From the NCBI GenBank assembly GCA_036245525.1, contig BTPG01000004.1:235418318-235482317 (forward strand): a stretch of DNA of 64,000 nucleotides, read 5' to 3'. Both the position numbers and the translations under genes were made by a program. Each line of letters starts with the position of its first letter. The stretch's first letter is position 1. Below are positions 22,373 to 35,000 of the stretch, one piece after another. A model generated the notes under the pieces. It had not been told where the DNA came from, searched no databases, and worked only from the letters and a program-made list of their open reading frames with translations. Origin of the DNA: Semisulcospira habei (lineage: Eukaryota; Mollusca; Gastropoda; Semisulcospiridae).

Positions 22373-25300
22373 ACTTACTTTACTTACTTACGCCTGTCAC
22401 CCCTCCCCGGGGTATAGACCGTCGACTAGAGACCTCCAGCGACTCCTGTCCTGTGCTTCTCCTTCGATTTTACTCCAGGTGGTTCCCAGTCTCTTGATGT
22501 CTGCTTGGAGGTCTCGACGCCAGGTGTTTCTCGGCCTGCCTCTTTTCCTCTTTCCCTGGGGGTTCCATGACAATGCCTGCCTAGTGATACTGGAAGCTGG
22601 CTTTCTCAGACTGTGACCAATCCATCCCCATCTTCTTCGCCCAATTTCATTCTCTGCTGTTATCTGCTCTGTTCTCTCCCAGAGTCTGACGTTGCTGATC
22701 TTCTCTGGCCAGTGGATTTTCAAAATTCTTCTAAGGCAACTGTTTATGAAGATCTGTACTCTGTTGACTGTGGTTTTTGTCAATCTCCAAGTCTCTGCTC
22801 CATATAGGAGAACTGCTTTTACGTTGGAGTCAAGGAGTACTAAAGACACACTCCTTGGTTGGAGTTGAAAATCCGAACTTTGGTGTGTTGTGACAGCTCT
22901 CTGAAACTCCACACTTTTTTCAACTGGAGAAAGGCTGCCCTGGCTTTACCGATTCGTGCTCTGACATCTGCATCAGTGCCGCCTTTTTTGTCTATGATGC
23001 TCCCGAGATAGGTGAAGGACTCCACCTCCTCCAACGGGGTGCCAGCAAGCAAGACAGGTTCTTCCTTGGTTGCGTTCAGCCTCATTGTCTTTGTTTTCTG
23101 TTTGTGGATGGTGAGGCCCACTTCGGACGAGATGTCAGCAAGCCTCGTGGTCTTGTCCTGCATTTGTTGATGAGTGTGGGACAGTAAAGCCATGTCGTCT
23201 GCAAAATCGAGGTCGTCAAGCTGTGTCCACAGTGTCCACTGTATTCCACTTCGTCTGTGCTCTGTGGTCCTCTTCATGACCCAGTCTATGGCTAGTAGGA
23301 AGAGGAACGGAGACAGCAAACACCCATGCCTGACACCGGTTCTGACCTGGAGCTCCCTGGTGAACTGTCCTTCGTGGATCACGCGACATGTCATGCCATC
23401 GTAGCTGCGCTTGATCAGGCGGACGAGCTTTGTGGGTACACCGTAGTGTCGTAGGAGTTTCCACAGAGTCTCTCGGTCCAAGCTGTCAAATGCTTTCTCG
23501 TAATCCACAAAGTTGACGTACAGCGGGGAGCTCCACTCCAGAGACTGTTCCACGATGATGCGGAGAGTGGCGATCTGGTCTGTACATGATCGGTTTTTCC
23601 TGAATCCTGCTTGCTGGTCTCTCAGCTGGGGGTCAACGGAGCTCTTCATTCTCTCCAGGATGATCCTGTTGAAGACCTTTCCTGGTACTGACAGCAAGGT
23701 GATTCCTCTGTAGTTGGAACACTTGCTGAGGTCGCCTTTCTTGGGAAGCTTGATTAGGTACCCCTCCTTCCAGTCAGCCGGCATCACCTCCTCTTCCCAG
23801 ATCTTTCCAAACAGTGGGTACAGCAGCTCTACTGTTGTCTCTAGGTCTGCTTTCAGAGACTCCGCTGGGATGCCATCTGGCCCTGCTGCTTTGCCGTTCT
23901 TCAAAAATGCCACTGCTCTTCTAATCTCTTCCCGGCTGGGTCTGTCACAGCTTCTTTGTCTTTTACTGGTCTTTCTGTATGGCCATATTTGCCCGACAAT
24001 CTTCTGGTAATGTCGTAGAGCTGTTTCATGTTGCCGCTGCCTGCTGCCTTTTCTGCCTCTGCTGCCAGGCTGTCTGTGTAGGCCCTCTTGTCTGCCCTGA
24101 TACTCCTCTTCACCTCGCGGTTGGCTTCCGAGTATTCCTCCTGTGCCCTTGCTTTGGCTGCTCTCGTGCGACTGTTGTTGACAACTGCTTTCTTCTGCTT
24201 CCTCACTTCTATTTTCTTCAAGGTCTGTGCCGACAGCCAGTCCTTGTGATGGTGTTTCCTGAACCCTACAGTGTCTTTGCAGGTTGAGTTCAGCGCCTCT
24301 CTAACTGCCTTCCACTGCTGCTCTGTGGTGACCGCCTCCTCTTCATTTACTAGCTCCTGTATCGCTTGAAACCGGTTGGAGAGCACCAGTTTGAACTCTT
24401 CCCTCACTCCAGTCTCTCTCAGGGACCTACATTATAGCGCTGTCTTCTTGTTGTCTTTGTGCGGCTTTTCTTTAACTTGAGCTTTATTCTTAAGGTAAGC
24501 AGATGGTGGTCTGAGGCGACATCTGCTCCCCTCCTCACTCGAACATCTTGAAGGGATCTTCTAAATTTCTTGCTAATGCAGGTATGGTCTATTTGGTTCT
24601 CTGTAGTATGGTCAGGTGAGACCCAAGTTGCTTTGTGTATTCTTTTGTGTGGGAAGATGCTGCCTCCAATGCGGACAAGTCTGTTTAAAGCACAAAAGTC
24701 TACAAACCTCTCCCCGTTCTCACTCATCTCCCCTAGTCCCTGTCTCCCCATCACCTCTTCGTATCCGGTGTTGTCCTCCCCTATTTTGGCATTAAAATCG
24801 CCCATGAGATGGTGATGTCTCGCTCCGCACATTTGTCCACAGCACTCTGGAGTCGGTCGTAGAACTCCTGTTTCTCTTCCTCGTCACTGTCATTAGTGGG
24901 CGCATAACACTGGATGACGTTCAGCTTGATCTTTTTCTTGGTTTTAAAGGCTGCTGTGATAATTCTTGGCCCAAGAGGTTCCCTGCCCATCAGCGCTCTC
25001 TGTGCCACTGGTGACAGCATGAATGCTACTCCTTCTGTATGGGGGGCATTCTCCTCAGTCTTCATGTCCTGAATACAGAATCATCTCCCCACTTAACAGC
25101 CGGCCGGCTTTTCTGGCCAGACTGCGTCCACTCTGGCTTCACTGATACCTAGCAGGGAAAGGTTGTACTTTTGCATTTCCGCTGCTATCTGGGCGGCCTT
25201 GCCGCTCTGGTACATGGTCTTGACATTCCATGTGCCCATTGTGTCACGGCCCTGGATAGAGAGATGCGGCTCGGTCCTGTGGCTTCCGAAGACTTCCGGC

Positions 25301-25600
25301 TTTCGACCACACGACGTCATAAATCTTCTGGTAGAAGAACCTTCCTCCTCCAGGAAAGGAATTGCTGTTTGTCTTTTCGTCGGCGTTTTTTGTAGCTATT
25401 TCCTTATTTGCGGCGGGGTGGGGAAGCTTACTAGGAGGACCAGAGGCATAGGTTTTCTGTAGTCGGGGTCACCTTCCCTTAGACCATGTTGGTTCACTCA
25501 GCACCTTATTTCATTCGGTGCACCCCTCTCGCGAGGGACCCCCTATCCACCACCCAGGGGACGCGCCTCAACGCCATATGGTCCCAGCGCGAGGACCCAA
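22373..25600 (-). mobile_element. RTE-like LINE family 1, nearly complete, frame-broken
   Basis: Read right to left: MGTWNVKTMYQSGKAAQIAA at 25320 starts the endonuclease; GDFNAKIGEDNTGYEEV at about 24800 and ASDHHLLTLRIKLKLKKSR at 24500 continue it; then a basic linker, and the RT domain 22840-23913 with [57 protein letters not shown] and the active site [13 protein letters not shown]. The C-terminal tail is in another frame at 22397-22912, and the 3' (TAAG)n tail is at 22373-22390. At least five frame breaks make it inactive. About 280 bp at the right are a non-coding leader. Confidence 0.85.
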
Positions 25601-25668
25601 GCCTACGGTTCTTTAAAATGATTTAAAGTCCCATTTGGGGGCTAATTGTGACACTGATATAAATAAAT

Positions 25669-25881
25669 GAGTTGCCACATTCCTTCTGCGATAAATGAAG
25701 ATAAGTAGCGACTGATCTCTATATTTAGTGTTTGTCTATGTTTTGAACTGAAACTGTGAATATTAATAAATTGTGTTGTAACTGTCTTTTCTAAGCGTGT
25801 TTCTCAGTCAGTTCCTTCGCCGTTGGGTACTTCAAGTTCTTCGCACTACACGGGCTTGGCAGTAAACATTTTTGGTCTGGA
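25669..25881 (-). mobile_element. Family H element, one arm plus loop, 14-bp target duplication
   Basis: TGATATAAATAAAT occurs at 25655-25668 and 25882-25895. On the minus strand it starts ATCCAGACCAAAAATG and runs through the arm and loop, ending at GGCAACT. It lies about 65 bp upstream of the unc-18 TATA-like box. Confidence 0.65.
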
Positions 25882-25960
25882 TGATATAAATAAATACCTA
25901 AGTATTTGACGTCGTTCACCGTGGGACCCATGCCCCACCCTCACCCCTCCCCCAGAAACA

Positions 25961-25966
25961 TATAAA
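25961..25966 (+). promoter_or_regulatory. TATA-like box of unc-18
   Basis: TATAAA lies 110 bp upstream of the unc-18 start codon. A start site about 30 bp downstream, near 25990, would give an untranslated leader of about 80 nt. The stretch between the upstream retroposon (ends 25895 with its duplication) and the ATG is unique sequence. The promoter role is inferred from position; an upstream non-coding first exon cannot be excluded. Confidence 0.4.
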
Positions 25967-26070
25967 CACAGGAGCTCAGAGTGCACACTCGATCGCAGGA
26001 CACGCGTGTATTCCCAAATGGTTCGGACATAATTATTTCCCGTCAGGCAGTTTGTTGTTACACATTCAAG

Positions 26071-26098
26071 ATGGCGTTGAAAGAGGCTGTTCACGAGA
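26071..26098 (+). CDS. STXBP1: unc-18 exon 1 (start codon, residues 1-9)
   Basis: The ATG at 26071 has a favourable context (A at -3, G at +4) and reads MALKEAVHE, close to the MALK/MSLK starts of fly and worm homologues. It ends in phase 1 at a GTAAGA donor. Joining its last A to AG of exon 2 makes Lys and gives [11 protein letters not shown], matching the family's GEKIMHDVIK. Confidence 0.85.
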
Positions 26099-29000
26099 GT
26101 AAGAGTGCATATTTTTCTTCTAGGGTAAACCTATCCGTCGATGTATCTGTAGTTTGTATGTAAATTTCAATTTCTTTATAGTTAACGTTGTTGAAAAGCT
26201 GGATTTTGTTTCGTCGTGTGTCGTTCTGCGCCAGTGGTAATCGACTGAAATTGTCAGTGGGTGTCAACAAATGATAATATGCGTCGCGCATAATTTCCTG
26301 CTTCCGTCATCTGTGTTGTGTGATGATTGTCCGTTTAAAATACACCCGTATTGAAGTGGTGTATTGGTGGTGTTACAATGGTTCTGTTTGAGATCCATAG
26401 TTTTGCACGTATTAGTGGAGGTCTGTGGGAAATCGTGACGCCTGCTGCTGCCAGTGGTACATGATCGGGTCGATAAATGACGTCGTCATGTTGTGGCAAA
26501 GTTACACTTGCTGACAAACTGACAGAATTAATAAAGTGGCGTGCACGAAAACCTTAAATTGTAGGTGCTGGTAGTTTCCATAGGTTCAGGTGACTTTAAC
26601 CAGTCTCGTGTTGTAACTCACACAGTGACATTGTCAGTTGTTGTCAGTGACAACACTATCAAGCAACGTGACTGAATAAAGTCAGATGATGTCAGTGTGG
26701 TTGCAGAACAGAAAAGAAGAGGCACCACCTTACCTTTGACACAGTGACACTGAGTGCTAACACCTGTAAATTATAGTGCATATCAGTTATAGTGTCAGTT
26801 CAGGGAACAGATTATCAAGATACTTCAGTGGTAGTGCTAGAATCACTTAGCATCTACACTTTTGCATGGGTGAAGGTCTTCAGTCTAGGTGACTAATTCA
26901 GCTTTTTGAAAATCCCAGAAAGGTGAATTCATCTTCTTGGTGCAGACAGGACAGTCCTTCAGCCAGGCAGTTCCATGTGCAACAACAAGAGGCATGGATT
27001 CTCATGAGCCATTGCATCCGCAGTCACAGATCTGCAGTCACAGTTACATCCTGCATCTACGGGGCCTCATGAGAATCAGGGCTAGAAATTAACTTTTTTC
27101 TTTGGGGGCCACCGGGCCCCTTGATTGAAAAATTTGAGGGCCCACAAGCAACTTTCAGGGCCCAACTTTGAAAAATAATGCAAACAAAAAACAAAAGAAT
27201 TATTGACAATATAATAAGTAGAAAGTACAATTTGTCTGATAATCTAAAATAAAAACAATTGAATTTCCAATTTTGCTGAGTGAGACAGATGTCATTTTTA
27301 TTTGCCTTTTCTTTCACTTTCAAACATTACCAACAAAAAAGGGGAAAAAACACACACACACACACATTGTGACACATATTCCAGTGACTAGTGAGCCTGA
27401 AATGGCCATTTAAACAAAATAGAAAAAAAATCAAGTGAGTCTTTTGTATAATACTTTTCAGTTTTGTGACTGAGTATTGCACAATACACATCATTAAATT
27501 TTTAATATGAGTAACCTAACAAAAAATCTGACCTCAATGCACAAAAGTTCAAAACAAAACCATGAAAGGGAACTAAACAGTACTCTTCCTGATAAACTAA
27601 AGTTAAACAAAAGATTTTGCCTTTTTTTTTCTTTTTCAATCATCTATTCATATTACACTTATGTGCACTTGAGTTAACAGAAGTAAACTAAAAATACAAT
27701 AACAAAAAAAAAAACACAAAAAAAAAAACACAATACTATTACTGTGAGTGAGGGCACCGGTGTGGGTTGCTTCCCTTGGCCCAAATACGAAACTGCCGAG
27801 TAGAGCTAGCTGTAGCAGACGAATTATTTTGCGGGCCATGTGGGCCCTTCGTTTTTCAACTTTCCGAGCCCGAAATCAACTTTGCGGGTTTTTGGCCCCG
27901 GGCCCCCGCTAATTTCGAGCCCTGAGAATTGATGTCTCTTGCTGGCCATAGATCATGGGGTGTAGTTTTAGTCCATGGGCTGTTTTCAGTCATTTCAGAG
28001 TTTTGTACTTTCACGTGCATTTATTTCATTTTTGTCTGTGGCATCTTTGTGTGGTACCTGTCTGCTGTGTAAACATTTGGTTGTCAGATGCTAATGACTG
28101 TGTACACCACAACAAGCTTTGAACTAATTTTTATGGTTTGTGACGGAGATCATCAATGAAATGATCCAGAATGACTGTGTACACGACAAGTTTTGAACTA
28201 ACTTTGATGATTTTGATTGTGTGTGACAGCCATCATCAACAATGTGATCCACAATGACTGTGTACATGACAAGTTTTGAACTAACTTTGATGATTTTGAT
28301 TGTGTGTGACAGAGATCATCAACGATGTGATCCGGCCAATGAAAAAGGCGGGGGAATGGAAGGTGCTAGTGGTGGATCACCTGTCCATGCGCATGCTCTC
28401 CGCCTGCTGCAAGATGTGCGAAATCACCTCCGAGGGAATCACATGTAAGTACACGCCAGTACATTCCAAAATTTAGTTTCACAACCCTAGGAGCTGTGTA
28501 CAGTGGAGTCCAGTTAACACGAACACGCTTTACACAAATTTCTGGTTAACACAAACGTTTTTGAATTCCCGGCTGAGAGCCCTCTTGTTCTCTCTTAAAA
28601 TTTCATGGTTGACACGAAATGCTTAACATGAAATTCCTGCTTAACATGAAGATGATTTTGTTTCCCCAACTGAACGTTTTATAGTATTTGCCAACAACCA
28701 TCCCACGGACCAAAACGACGCTGTCCTCCGTGTAACACTGCACGGGGAAGCTTAGTTTACAGAAGTACCTAGAAACTCCGTTAAGCAATAGCTAATATGT
28801 GGGAATGACAGCATGTTAGCTTTCACACCTCAGTCCGATCTGCATCGCCAATGCCTAGCAAGAGGGTGGGGGAGGGGGGGGGGGGTAGTAATGGTGTGGA
28901 AGGGAGAGAGCAGGGGCGGGTTACTCAACACACACTGCCTAGCAAGAGAGTGGGGGGTAGTAGTGGTGGGGAAGGGAGAGAGGAGGGGCAGGTTACTCAG

Positions 29001-32000
29001 CGCCTTATTTGTCATTAAAACACATACAGTTTTGATTGGTAAGCAGTAGACACAAAGTGCTACAGAGGGTGAAAACAGCACTGAGTTCCAAGGATCATGA
29101 CACTGATCAACGTGAAGCGGCATTTATAGTATTGCCCGTACACATTGGTACACGGCTAAAAATAGCGCACTAGTTCCAACGCTGCATGTGGTTATGGAGC
29201 TTTTGAATCAGATGGATTATTGTTTTCCTGATGGATTGTACTTTAAATTCAGGAGCTGTACGCATGTGGTCTGTTGTTGTCCTATTGAGATGAGAGTAAG
29301 CAGGTAAAGTATGGTACTGTGCTTGTTTATCGTCGAGGGCAGCCGGGGCACACTCACATGCACATCTCCCACACACTCTCTTGTTTCAGACTGTGAACAT
29401 GTTTTAGTCAAAATCGGTTAACACGAAATACGTTTTACACGAACTAATTTTGTCTGTCCGCAGAAATTTGTGTTAACCCTTATCATTCGGAATACACCAG
29501 TGTGTGAAATAAGTTTGACTAAAATAGTTCAAGGGTAGTGCCAGAATAGCTTGGTGCCTCTAGGCGCCAAGCTATTCTGGCACCACCCTTGAACTAAAGC
29601 CATTGGTCTATATCCTTATCTGTAAGTACTATAATATAGCTTGCATGTATGGCAGTGTACACATTTGAAGCTTTTAGCCTCACTGTACATGGGTGACAAC
29701 AGTCTTCAGTCCCTGAGGCTGATTCAGCTTGTTAAGAAAACCAGAAAGGTCAATTTCAACTGTTTGGGTTCAGACAGAAGAGCTCTACAGCCAGTCTGTT
29801 GCATCTGTCATCAACCACAGTGTCATCAGCTATCGCATCATTCAGATCAGAAAATACCTCACCACGGAAGCTGCCACCAAACTTGCTGTCTCTCTCATCT
29901 TATCTCACATAGACTATTGCAACTCTCTCCTTTCCGGCCTCCCTCACTCCACCACTTTCACTCTCCAGCGCGTCCAGAACAATGCTGCCCGCCTCGTCCT
30001 CAGAAAGAAAAAATCCGACCACATCGCTCCCCTGCTCAAACTCCTTCACTGGCTTCCCATCCCAATACAAGATTCTGTCTCTCTGCTACAAATCCCTGAA
30101 CAACTACGCTCCTGCCTATCTCTCCAACTTACTTTACCCATACACTCCTTCCCGCTCCCTCCGCTCCGCCTCCGACCCTCTCCGCCTCCACATCCCCTGC
30201 ACCAAACTCAGCACTTTTGGCCCCCGCTCCTTCTCTGTCTACGGTCCATCCACCTGGAACACTCTCCCAATCTCTCTCTGTTAGAAACACTCTCTCTCCT
30301 CCTTCCAGTCCGCCCTCAACACTCGCCTCTTTCAACAGTTCTAGCACTATATCACCACACTCCCCACCCCATCTGACTGTCGTAATGTATTTGTGGTACG
30401 TGAGTCATTGTCTAAAGCGTGTGCATGCGTGCGCGAGTTGTGAGTGCGCACTTAGAGTTATAATTATTATAAGATAAGTGCATTATAAATATCGTAATTA
30501 TTATTATTTATTAGCCGCTGTATCCGCAGTACTGTGTTAAGATAGAGTTTCTTCCATCTGCAAGAGACGTACATTGTCATCAGCCGCTGTGTCCACAAGG
30601 GAATTATGGCAATCTGTGTGACCCTCATGTAGAGACATTGAGCCAGTTCTAAGTGACATTCCCTATCTATCTTTCAATATCCCGTAGTCTTGCCGACCGT
30701 TGGGGCACCACTGATGACTTGGCAACCAGCTCCCTCCATTCCTCTCTGTTCTCTGTCATTCTTAGCGTATCGCGCAGCTTCAGTCCTGTCCACTCTGAGA
30801 TATTGTCCTCCCATCTTTTCCTCTGTTTTCCTCTCCTTCGTCCTCCTTGCACAGTGCCTTGCAGGATTGTTTTGGCAAGCCCTGCTGAACGCGTGACATG
30901 CCCATACCACTTCAGTTTGCGTTTTTTCACAATGGCTAATAGGTCTTCATATGACCCGATGGCTTGCCTGATTCTGCTTCCCACTTCCACGTTTGTGACG
31001 TGATCTCTGTATGAAATACCAAGCAGCCTTCGAAAACATCTCATTTCAGTGGCTTGTGTCTCCTTTCAAGGTCTGCTGTGAGGGTCCATGACTCGCAGGC
31101 ATACAAAAACATTGAGATGACTAAGGAGCGCATCAGTCTGATCTTGGAGCAGAGTGTGATGTTTCTGTCCTTCCATATGGTCTTCAATCTTGTCAGTGCT
31201 GTTGTTGTCTGCGCTCCACCGTGAGATGGCCTTAGTCGCCTGCTCGGCGTTAAACCCAAATAACTAACTGTTGTCTGCGCAATCCTGGACAGTATTTCTG
31301 GTTTGATCCCTCATCTGTCACAATGGCTCCTAAGTATTTGAATTTATTAACGGTTTACAGTTTTTGGCTTCCAATCATGATGTCAGTGCCAATGCCACTG
31401 GTGTTATTGGTCATCAGTTTGGTCGTCTCTGCACTGATTTTCATCCCGTATGCAATGGCTGTACTGTCCAGCTTTTCCACCAGCTGAGCTAGTTCCTTCT
31501 CTGTTTCTGCAAGGCCATCAATGTCGTCCGCAAAGCGCAAGTTCGTGATTGTCCTGCCTCCAATACTGACAGATCCTTCATGATCTTTCAGAGCGTCCGT
31601 TATGATTCTTTCCAGGAAGATGTTGAAAAGAGTAGGTGAGAGCAAGCACCCTTGTCTGACTCCGACTGTAGTCCTAAACCAGTTTCCAATTTTTCCGTTG
31701 AAGCAGACTGCGCTAGTGGCCTTGTTGTAGAGCTTTGCTATGACTTTGATCAGGTTGGCATTAATGTTGTATAGCTTCATTGTGGACCAAAGGGCTGCAT
31801 GCCACACCCTGTCAAACGCTTTCTTAAAATCCACAAAGACATGTTAGAGATCTTGCTGGTGCTGGAGGTACCTCTCACATAGAACTCTCAGGTTGAAGAT
31901 CTGCTCAGTTGTGCTGCGCCCTGGTCTGAAGCCTGCCTGTTCCTCAGCTATGATTTCCTCTGCCTGTGGCTTCAGCCTGTTCTGCAGGATCTTTAACATG

Positions 32001-35000
32001 ACTTTGCTTCGTGCGATAATTCTGGCATTGATGTAAGTTGCCTTTTTTGGGGAGAGTTATTAATAAGTGATTGGGTCCATGGTGTGGGCCAATCCCCTGA
32101 CTGCCAGATCTTATTGCAGATTGTTAGTAAGGCGCTTATCGTGTCTTCTCCCCCTTCTTAGACTAGCTCTGCAGGGATGTTGTCTGCTCCTGCTGCCTTC
32201 CCTTTTTTCAGCGACTTCACTGCAGCCTCTACTTCTTCTCGGAGGATGGGATAGTTGCCATTGTTGGTCACGCGTGGGTTGACAAGTACGCCTGGGTCCC
32301 CTGTAGCTCTGTGGTTGTACAAATCTGAACAGTACTCTGTCCATCTCTTCAGTTCTTCAGTATGTCTTGGTCTTCCGTAAGACAGTTCCCTTCCCTATCT
32401 TGAATGATAGAGGAGCGTCCTTGTTTTACACTGGTAAGATCTTTCACCAGCTGGTATGCTTTTTTGCTATTATTTTTGTTCAGCTTTACTTCTGTGTGTT
32501 TACACTGATCTTCAATCCACTTATTCTTTGCCTTTTTCATGCTTTTCTTGATATCCTGGTTAATTTCCCTGTCTTGTTTAGCTCCTTCTACCTCTGATTT
32601 CTTTTTCTTTAATTCTCAACGCTTGTCACATAGAACAAAGATGTCAGCTGTAACCCAAGGTTTCTTTGCTTGTCAGTGTTTGCCATGGATCTCACTGGCT
32701 GTTTGGGTTACAACAGTGTTAAATGTGTCGATCAGTGTGTCCACATCCGTGTCTTCTGCACCTAGAAGTATCAGTGGTGCGAATTCCCCTCCTATCTTTG
32801 CCTGGAAGGCTTCCACTACCTCTGGGTCTTTCAGTTTCTCGAGGTCAAACTTGATTCTGGTGGGACCCTGCTTGTTGACCTTCTTTAGACAAAGGCGGAA
32901 GGTCATCACTAAGTCATGGTCACTTCCAATGTCTGCGCCTGGAAAACTTCTAGCCTTGGCAATGTTCACACTAGTTTGGAAGCGTCTCTTCACCATGATG
33001 TAGTCAATTTAGTTGTGGTGCTCTCCGTTTGGGCTGTGCCATGTCCACCTTCTGGATGCTTTGTGTGGGCCAAATGTGTTCATCAGCTTTAGATCATTTG
33101 ATCTGGAAAATTCCAGGAGCCTTAAGCCTCTGTCGTTGGTCTCTGCATTGCAGTAGCGTCCGCATGTGCCTTTCCAGTTCCTAGCAGCATCCTCTCCTAT
33201 TTTGGCATTCCAGTCTCCCTGCACCACAAGAATGTCTTTTTGGGGGGTCTGGTCCAGAACTTCTTGCAGTTGGTCATATAAGTCTTCTATTTCCTCATCG
33301 CCATAGTCTGTTGTTGGGGCATAGACTTGTACAATGGTGATATTGAATGGGGTTGCCCTCAAGCGTATGGTGATAAGCCTACTGGAGACTGGCCGACAAC
33401 TCATGACGGTGTTCACGATGTCTTTGTGGACGAGAAATCTGACACCCTGTTCGTGTTTGTCTTCTCTGCCACTGTTGTATAGTTTGTGGTTTTCCTGGGT
33501 TGATGTTTCCCCAAGGTTCTTCCATCGTACTTCGCAAAGTCCTAGGATGGTCCAATGGTATCTGTCATTTCGTGTGTCAGTTCCCCTACCTTTCCAGGCG
33601 TTCTTAATGTTCTGACGTTCCAAGTGCCAATGCTGATGTTGTTTCTGGCATGGAGTTTTGATGGTGCACCGGTAACACACTTAACACCTCTGCCCTGGCG
33701 CAAGACAGAAGGCGCGGTCCTTGTTCCGGGTGACGACCGATCCGGTATGGATTGAGGTAAGGTTGTCATTGCATGTGGTGTGTCTTGGGCAAATGAACCT
33801 GGCGGAGCCCATCCCTCTCCAGGCTGTTAACCACAACCAAAACTCCACATAACGTGTCCCTCGCCTTGGTCCTGGACACGTAGCCGATGAGACCCTCATG
33901 GGACTCCTTCGCCCTGGGTGATGACTTCATCAAGGAAGTTCATACACCGAATCAGGTACCGTGTCAGCACCCTAGCCTTTGGTTATCCAAAACCTAACCT
34001 GCAAGGCAGCAGGGGACTCGTGGAGGGCGGGGTCGTCTATGTCCCGTGCAGATGTGAACATCTGGCCACTGCCCACTGACATTCCCTACTGCCTACCGTG
34101 TTTGTTTTTGGTATTTGCATTTAAAACTTGTCAACCCTTTGGCTGTTGGTAGCAGGTTTTGTCATAGTTGCCACAGGAGTCATCACAGCAAAAGGTGCTG
34201 CTGACAGACAGAGAGTTAATAGCTCAATAGCTGGCCATCCCAAAACTGTCATGTATCCTAGCTGGCCATCCCAAAACTGTCATGTATCCTAGGTGGCCAT
34301 CCCAAAACTGTCATGTATCCACAGCAATTGATGCCGTTTGCCATGTCATTTCCTTTTGCATGCTGCATATGAAACTGCATTGACAGCAGGGCTCGAAATT
34401 AGCGGGGGCCCGGGGCCAAAAACCCGCAAAGTTGATTTCGGGCTCGGAAAGTTGAAAAACGAAGGGCCCGCTTGGCCCGCAAAATAATTCGTCTGCTACA
34501 GCTAGCTCTACTCGGCAGTTTCGTATTTGGGCCAAGGGAAGCAACCCACACCGGTGCCCTACTCATATTAAAAATTTAATGATGTGTATTGTGCAATACT
34601 CAGTCACAAAACTGAAAAGTATTATACAAGAGACTCACTTGATTTTTTTCTATTTTGTTTAATGGCCATTTCAGGCTCACTAGTCACTGGAATATGTGTG
34701 TCACTGAATGTGTGTGTGTGTGTGTGTTTTTTCCCCTTTTTTGTTGGTAATGTTTGAAAGTGAAAGAAAAGGCAAATAAAAATGACATCATTCAGCAAAA
34801 TTGGAAATTCAATTGTTTTTATTTTAGATTATCAGACAAATTGTACTTTCTACTTATTATATTGTCAATAATTCTTTTGTTTTTTGTTTGCATTATTTTT
34901 CAAAGTTGGGCCCCGAAAGTTGCTTGTGGGCCCTCAAATTTTTCAATCAAGGGGCCCGGTGGCCCCCAAAGAAAAAAGTTAATTTCTAGCCCTGGACAGT

